DNA of 64,000 nucleotides. Origin: Pithys albifrons albifrons. Its lineage: Eukaryota; Chordata; Aves; Passeriformes; Thamnophilidae. Below are positions 59,701-64,000 of the stretch, in pieces. Numbering within the stretch: position 1 is the first letter of the stretch; every line of letters starts with the position of its first letter. The position numbers and the translations under genes are program-made. The stretch covers positions 15,226,001 to 15,290,000 of the forward strand of contig NC_092475.1 in assembly GCF_047495875.1 (NCBI RefSeq), written 5' to 3'. The notes under the pieces are model-generated. The model was not told the origin of the DNA. It did not search any database and was given only the letters and a program-made list of their open reading frames with translations.

Positions 59701-61763
59701 GCCATACAATATAATTAATATATAATGACATTACTTTTCCTCATCTAGAGAAACCTTAGTGTGGCTCCACACCAGCAGGTTTGGGCTGTGAACAGCCGCC
59801 CTGCACCTCGCTGTGCTGCTCAGCAGCTGCCAGCACACCCAGGGCTGAGTGCAGTGGGGTGCTGGGAAATGATCCAGGGGAAAGCACCCATCACAAACAG
59901 GGAATGAGGGGGCTGAGGGCTTCAAATAAGCAAAACACAGTTACATCTCAACACCACAAGGAATTATGACAAGATGATGACATCAAAGCAACTGTGTGCC
60001 CTGGAAAGATAAACGGGAGGGTCAAGATATTGAGTCACATCACTAGTTGGTGCATCCAAGACAATCACAGGAAAACACCTTCACAAATCAAAATAATTGT
60101 GCAGTTAGGAAGAGCCAAACAGAAGTTTGGTTATGGAGAAGCACCTGGCAGGCACAAAGCCTGTTCTGAGCCCTGTGCAGTTGCCAGCAGACATCAGCAA
60201 GCTGCTGGGCTCAGGTGTGCTCCTCAAGGCAGCACTCAGGTTCAGCGCAGGGCTGCAGAGCACAACACACCGAGCTGTCACAACCTAATGCACTGAAAGA
60301 AAACTGCCTGTAAATAATCCAATCTTATGCCTTTGCAGGATTTAAAGTTACAGAAGTATTTGGGATTTACTGTTTATGATCTGTTTACACTGATCCTTTT
60401 AGGAACTAGAAGTAGTCCAAGTGAAAAATGATTTTCTGGCCTCATTAGGAAAAGCAGCCACGAAGCAAAGTGCAAGATAAATTCTTCTGTGGTGAGCTGG
60501 AGCTCTGTGGGCAACTTGTAAGACTGAAATTCTTAAACAGAGTATTACTCAAAGATGAAATGCAAAGACAAAAGAGGCCAGGGAACTCTGCAAGGAGAGA
60601 GCTGGATTTTATAAAAGAGGCTCAGTGAAAAGACAGAACACGTACCTGGTTTTCTGGACCTGCAGAACAAAGAGACATCAGTCCACGAGCAAAGTTTGGA
60701 CAGGTTATCAAAAATACCCCTGCAGCTCACACTAGACCAGGACTGCCACTCAGGTGTCAGGCCAGGCACTGGGCAGAAAGGGCTTCAGAGAACAGGGGGA
60801 AACAGAAATGAATGTGATTGTGCAGACTGCAAAGTTGTAACCCACACATTCCTTTTTGGGGGTTGATTTGGGTTTTTTGCTCACCGTTATGTTTTTATTC
60901 CTTTCCATTACCCAACTGTGGTGTGAGGATCTTTTCCAAGCACAGCTGAAACAAGTGCATTTGTTCAACACTAAGACTTTTCAGCCCACAGAACAGTAAA
61001 TACTGCAGGAACTGGATTTCCAGCCAGGCATGTACTTGAAGGCAGACCATGAAATGTAAAGACCAAGGAAGAAATAGGACAGAACTGGAGTTACCCAGAC
61101 TTTTTCCCTAACGCAGAAAAGGACACAAGTCTTCAACCAATACTACTTGTCAAGCCAGGAGAAAAATAAAAATCAAGCCAGAAACTCGGGGAATTGTAGT
61201 TTTTAAAAAAGAACAGAGCAAGGGAGCTGCTACAAAAAAACAAGAGAAGCTGCATAGTGGGTTCTTTACCAGAAGATTATCTGTATTTCTAGAGAAGGGA
61301 ATTTCTTCAGTATTATGTTCTCTAAAACACCATGTTCACACATACCATGTTTCTTCTCCACACAGAAAAATGCTAAGATGGAGCCCTAGAGAGACTTCAA
61401 TCCAAAAGAACACCCATTTCTGTTCTTTTCCACCTGTCCTGCCTGCTGCTGTTAAAAAAAGGACACGATCAGCACCATACTTACACAGTGACCCAGCTGT
61501 GGTCCGTCCTCTTTTTGACCTTTCTTGATTAGCTTTTTCAGAAGCCAAAGAAGCTCTGGTTTGAATATTTCTTTTTACAGGGTTCTGCTGTGATTCTGCA
61601 GCCTTCTCCACTCCATGAAAGTACTTCATGTGATAATGCAATAACTTGGCTTTGCGGAAGGATTTTGAACAGTCCAAGAACTTGCATCTAAACTTGTGAT
61701 CCTGGTCAACAGTTGCAGCTTTTTTTGATGCAAGAAAGTCTGTTCTCCTACAAGGTTTTGTTA
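32648..61763 (-). CDS. PHF20: PHF20, PHD finger protein 20 (C-terminal part, 9 coding exons)
   Basis: Nine minus-strand exons encode about 576 residues aligned with the C-terminal half of vertebrate PHF20. In order they carry: a C2H2 zinc finger ([10 protein letters not shown]...HYHMKYFH); a lysine-rich stretch ([13 protein letters not shown]); an acidic serine-rich part (SLLWSDDD); a PHD finger split over two exons (CVCEV, then [12 protein letters not shown] and CYIC, all eight zinc ligands present); the block [20 protein letters not shown]; and the conserved end [20 protein letters not shown] to CCST. PHF20 is a subunit of the nuclear MOF(KAT8)-NSL histone acetyltransferase complex. Its PHD finger binds H3K4me2, and its Tudor domains, encoded outside this window, read dimethyl-lysine including p53. 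It is PHF20 rather than PHF20L1 because the last exon and the HYHMKYFHG finger follow PHF20, and because SLA2 and NDRG3 are neighbours. All junctions keep frame. Exons 5' of 61763 lie beyond 64000. Confidence 0.95.
34322..34505 (-). CDS. PHF20: PHF20 exon ([20 protein letters not shown])
   Basis: 184 nt, tctggcag acceptor and gtaagg donor. It encodes [14 protein letters not shown] and [20 protein letters not shown], ending IEKELD one base into the next codon. Predicted helical. Confidence 0.95.
35103..35505 (-). mobile_element. CR1 LINE 3' fragment in a PHF20 intron
   Basis: The plus strand begins catagaatcataaaattg and continues with the well-known avian CR1 3' region (ggttggaagaggcc, tgtccaacctggccttgg, gggatggggcagccacagc). 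It is 5'-truncated and has no coding capacity. Confidence 0.9.
36173..36572 (-). CDS. PHF20: PHF20 400-nt exon ([12 protein letters not shown] to NYSK)
   Basis: tggacag acceptor and gtattt donor. It encodes [13 protein letters not shown], then a variable stretch, [20 protein letters not shown] and [13 protein letters not shown], aligned with human PHF20. The donor is weak (AAG|gtattt). Confidence 0.94.
37927..38244. mobile_element. Possible solo LTR of an endogenous retrovirus
   Basis: A segment of about 320 bp with LTR-like order: TG near the start, a TATA box (ttataaaa, 38116), an attaaa poly(A) signal (38184) about 65 bases later, and a CA end at tatcaaca. No internal viral genes flank it. 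I could not find a clear target-site duplication and the edges are uncertain, so it may be unique DNA. Confidence 0.35.
38436..38631 (-). CDS. PHF20: PHF20 exon ([20 protein letters not shown])
   Basis: 196 nt, acttcag acceptor and gtaagc donor. It encodes [34 protein letters not shown] and [17 protein letters not shown], conserved immediately after the PHD finger. Confidence 0.96.
38632..40929. other. PHF20 intron
   Basis: No exon, transposon or RNA gene recognised in this intron. Confidence 0.5.
40930..41029 (-). CDS. PHF20: PHF20 exon (second half of PHD finger)
   Basis: 100 nt, tgaacag acceptor and gtacag donor. It encodes [20 protein letters not shown] and [13 protein letters not shown], supplying six of the eight zinc ligands of the C4HC3 PHD finger. 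Confidence 0.96.
41030..45931. other. PHF20 intron
   Basis: Apart from a SINE at 44325-44466, I see no exon or gene. A plus-strand frame at 45060-45473 (137 codons) matches no protein I know and lies in AT-rich intron; I treat it as chance. Confidence 0.5.
44325..44466 (-). mobile_element. TguSINE1-type SINE (tRNA-Ile head, CR1 tail)
   Basis: On the minus strand the head reads like tRNA-Ile (ctcaggtggttaaaac, then aataatgccaaggtcatggg and ttcaatcccc, the B-box region). The tail follows the CR1 3' end (gttggactcgatgatccttg, ccagctcagaatagtctgtg). This tRNA-Ile plus CR1 fusion is the structure of the passerine family TguSINE1. The copy is diverged. Confidence 0.85.
45932..46101 (-). CDS. PHF20: PHF20 exon (acidic region and first half of PHD)
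   Basis: 170 nt, ttgtacag acceptor and gtatga donor. It encodes [36 protein letters not shown] and [17 protein letters not shown], giving the first two PHD zinc cysteines (CVC). Confidence 0.96.
46102..48120. other. PHF20 intron
   Basis: No exon or repeat recognised. Confidence 0.5.
48121..48282 (-). CDS. PHF20: PHF20 exon (serine-rich linker)
   Basis: 162 nt, tttgcag acceptor and gtgaga donor. It encodes [35 protein letters not shown] and [11 protein letters not shown]. It is weakly conserved but aligns with human by SQEPSP and GHHKGKVKA at the same spacing. Confidence 0.88.
50093..50191 (-). CDS. PHF20: PHF20 exon (lysine-rich stretch)
   Basis: 99 nt, attttag acceptor and gtaaag donor. 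It encodes [20 protein letters not shown], then eight lysines and RSKPG. Human PHF20 has the same polylysine run, a likely nuclear-localisation or nucleic-acid-contacting patch. Confidence 0.93.
50192..53189. other. PHF20 intron
   Basis: No exon or transposon recognised with confidence. A minus-strand frame at 51120-51371 is arginine/glutamine-rich, but I see no supporting homology. Confidence 0.45.
53190..53381 (-). CDS. Candidate extra PHF20 exon, 192 nt, phase 1 at both ends
   Basis: On the minus strand a strong acceptor (ttctctttgtag) is followed by 192 nt open in the PHF20 frame and a gtaaca donor. It encodes [40 protein letters not shown] and an arginine-rich end. Length and phase let it join the zinc-finger and lysine-rich exons without a frame change. 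It keeps several CpG dinucleotides unlike the surrounding intron. An internal gtaagt (ACTCCT|gtaagt) would be a stronger donor but breaks the frame. I do not recognise the peptide; human PHF20 as I know it lacks it. Confidence 0.4.
53382..61484. other. Large PHF20 intron
   Basis: AT-rich, with scattered short chance frames on both strands. I see no further exon, clear transposon or RNA gene. Confidence 0.5.
61485..61763 (-). CDS. PHF20: PHF20 exon (C2H2 zinc finger)
   Basis: 279 nt, cttacag acceptor and gtaagt donor. It encodes [20 protein letters not shown], a C-x4-C-x12-H-x4-H zinc finger ([20 protein letters not shown], then HYHMKYFH), and the linker [16 protein letters not shown]. It is closely similar to human PHF20. 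Confidence 0.96.
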
Positions 61764-64000
61764 CTGTAAGAACAAAACAGATAAATTCCCCCATGCATTT
61801 GCTATATTTATCAAATGGTTTCCTAAACTTAAAACAACAAAAAAGTTAAGTAAGCATGCATTCAAATATACTAGCCATGAAATGCTAAAAATAAAATGTT
61901 AATGCTTTATCTGCCTTTAAGATCAATAGCTTTAAAGGGAAAACTGCCCTACTCTGCTCTTAAAATTGGTTGTCATGACACCAGTGATTTTATGAGTAAG
62001 TTACTCTTAGAAAACAACATTTTGCTTCCCTGAGTCCCCTGTCCAACAGCTGATATCAGTGTATAGTGCTCCTACAGATAAAAGACTGAATCAATAGAGA
62101 GTATGTCTCTAAGTCAGTGTTCTATAAAGTATTTATTTAATTTTTTGCAACTATTCACACCTTTGGTGAAAGCACTTTCAAGGAAAATAGTTCTGCTTCT
62201 CTGCTATCAATTCCTGTGCCACCTGCCCTCTGGGTCTCACCACTGAGGCCTGGCGGTTCCCAAGGACAATGCAAGCAGGATGTCAGAGAAACATTCTTCA
62301 AGTAAAACTGAAATTTATTTCAATTTTGAAGCTGCAATGAAGCCATGAAACTAAGCAGAAGGGAACTTGCCCGCACCTGTTACATAATGTCCCCTACAAG
62401 CTACAGTTACCTCGTTTCTCCAAAACACCACGGAAACCCTTCAGGCTCAAAGGAAATAAGGTTTTAAGGCAACTGTTTTACAGAGCACTGGTGTGCAACC
62501 TAAGGCTGTATCTAAATGGACCTGGTAAACTTCGAGTTCTAGCATTTCAGAAACATTTAATTCATTTTTTTGCTAAGAAACATACAAAAGAAACATTTTG
62601 AACTGAATCAGATTATTGTCACCAGTCCCTGTTCTCACCAGAACACAGGAGGGGTGAAATCAGGAAACACTCATCACAAAGAGCTCCATGCAATCATTCA
62701 TCACCAAGACACACAACCAGAACACACCTCTCCAGCTACAAGACAATGGAAAAAAGGTGTCATTTCTAAGAAGCAGGTTCCAAATACAATTTTTCAGTTT
62801 GTTTTGTCACTACTAAAATATTATTTTCACAGTTACAAGTATTTTACGCTCGTGGGATTAAGCAAGAAGTGTTTACAGACCAGACCCAGACCCAGCAGCA
62901 GTGAATGAAGGAATGCAGCAATGAATGAGAATGAGGAGGTGACATTGGAAGTAGCTCAAAAAGCAAGGGACAAAAGGACCCAAAACATTAAGAACAAGAA
63001 TAAGATTTTCTACAAGTGCAGATATGCAGGAAGGCACTGAAGGGAGTGTTAAAGGGAGTGCCAGCACAGCCTTGGGATAAAAGCACAGCACAGCTTGTGT
63101 ACAAGTTCTCAGCAAGCAGCAACACCACCGTTCGGGAGCTGCAGACACAGAGGTTCTGTCAGCCAGAGGCAGCCCAGACAGTGCACCTGGGGCACACTCT
63201 GCTGCAAGGGCTGTGCTGGGACACAGAAACAAAGCCTGAACACAGAGAGAACACCAGGAATGGAGGCTGATGTACAGGGAAAGATTAAGTCATATGCACA
63301 GCAGGCTGGTTAAAACAAAGAATACTCAGTGAATTTGCATAAGGAAATAGTACAAATGAAGACACTGCTTTTGGGTGTTTCACAGCAGTAACGACCAGGA
63401 GGAAGACACTGGCACAGTCATGTTCAGAATGTGCTGACAGGGACATCAGTAAGACTTCAGCAAAGCCAGACTACTGAACCACACCTGCAGAATGACAAAG
63501 TTTGCCAATACCGAAATTGAAATGTATTTCAGACCATCAAAAGCTGCATTAAGAGAGAAAGAAAATATACTGCAGGGAGGGTCAGTGGGTTTAGTGAAAG
63601 CAAACCCAGAAGGATTCTCTTGACTGTAAAGCCAAAAATCAGCATTCAAGGATTATGAATGCTGAGAACTTGTTACATTTAATAACTAACATGAAGATGG
63701 GAAAACTGCAGCAGGAGGGAGTAAGGGGGTCCAAAGAGTCAGCAAAAAACATTACAGGGATGACAAGGGAAACTATTATACCACCACAAAACTGTCAGAA
63801 TGAGGCCCTGCATGTAAGATGAGAGCAATTCCCTTCCACTGAGCTGGACAAACCCCAGAGAAGATACAGGGAATGGGTTCTAACTGATCTGCTACAAGTT
63901 AGAAGAGAGGACAGGACCATGTTAGCTGAAGCTTAGAAGTAAGAGGTAACAAAGGCGTGGGGCAAACGGGAGGAAAGCAAACAAAAAGCTCACTGCAACA
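61764..64000. other. PHF20 intron to window end
   Basis: No exon recognised. The Tudor and AT-hook exons of PHF20 must lie beyond the window. Confidence 0.5.

Noticed and set aside
1..64000. A novel defence, mobile or biosynthetic system
   Set aside because: Every coding stretch with good support belongs to one of three well-known vertebrate genes or to CR1. No clustered unknown genes, arrays or integrated element with cargo are visible.

Overview
The window is vertebrate nuclear DNA, almost certainly from a bird and most likely a passerine. Three multi-exon genes with GT-AG introns are recognisable from their spliced proteins. The dispersed repeats are CR1 LINE pieces, plus one tRNA-Ile/CR1-tailed SINE of the TguSINE1 type, a family known from passerines. 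There are no prokaryotic genes, CRISPR arrays or operons, and most long open frames here are chance frames in introns or GC-rich tandem repeats.

Layout: (1) 1-17275, plus strand: NDRG3 from its third or fourth coding exon to the poly(A) signal. Fourteen coding exons were placed by homology, reading frame and splice sites. One intron has a GC-AG boundary, one exon is a 39-nt cassette, and the last intron is mostly a roughly 25-copy GC-rich minisatellite that ends at the final splice acceptor. (2) 17276-23645: intergenic DNA with a decayed CR1 LINE, a 17-bp G-rich minisatellite and possible untranslated or unknown exons. (3) 23646-26385, plus strand: complete SLA2 coding sequence in seven exons (SH3-SH2 adaptor, 268 residues) with its 3' UTR. 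(4) 26386-30100: intergenic DNA with a 43-bp minisatellite. (5) 30100-61763, minus strand: the C-terminal half of PHF20 (zinc finger, lysine-rich stretch, PHD finger, C-terminal conserved region) in nine exons and a long 3' UTR. A tenth, phase-matched candidate exon lies in its largest intron. The 5' exons of PHF20 lie beyond 64000.

The three genes do not form one pathway. NDRG3 is a non-catalytic alpha/beta-hydrolase-fold protein linked to hypoxia and lactate signalling. SLA2 is a haematopoietic adaptor that damps antigen-receptor signalling. PHF20 is a histone and p53 methyl-lysine reader of the MOF-NSL acetyltransferase complex. Their order and orientation (NDRG3 and SLA2 tail-to-tail with PHF20) match the paralogous PHF20L1-SLA-NDRG1 block, so this looks like a preserved whole-genome-duplication segment.

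I found no convincing undescribed system. The most interesting points are the minisatellite that has copied an NDRG3 3' splice site, the candidate extra PHF20 exon, and the ohnolog block.
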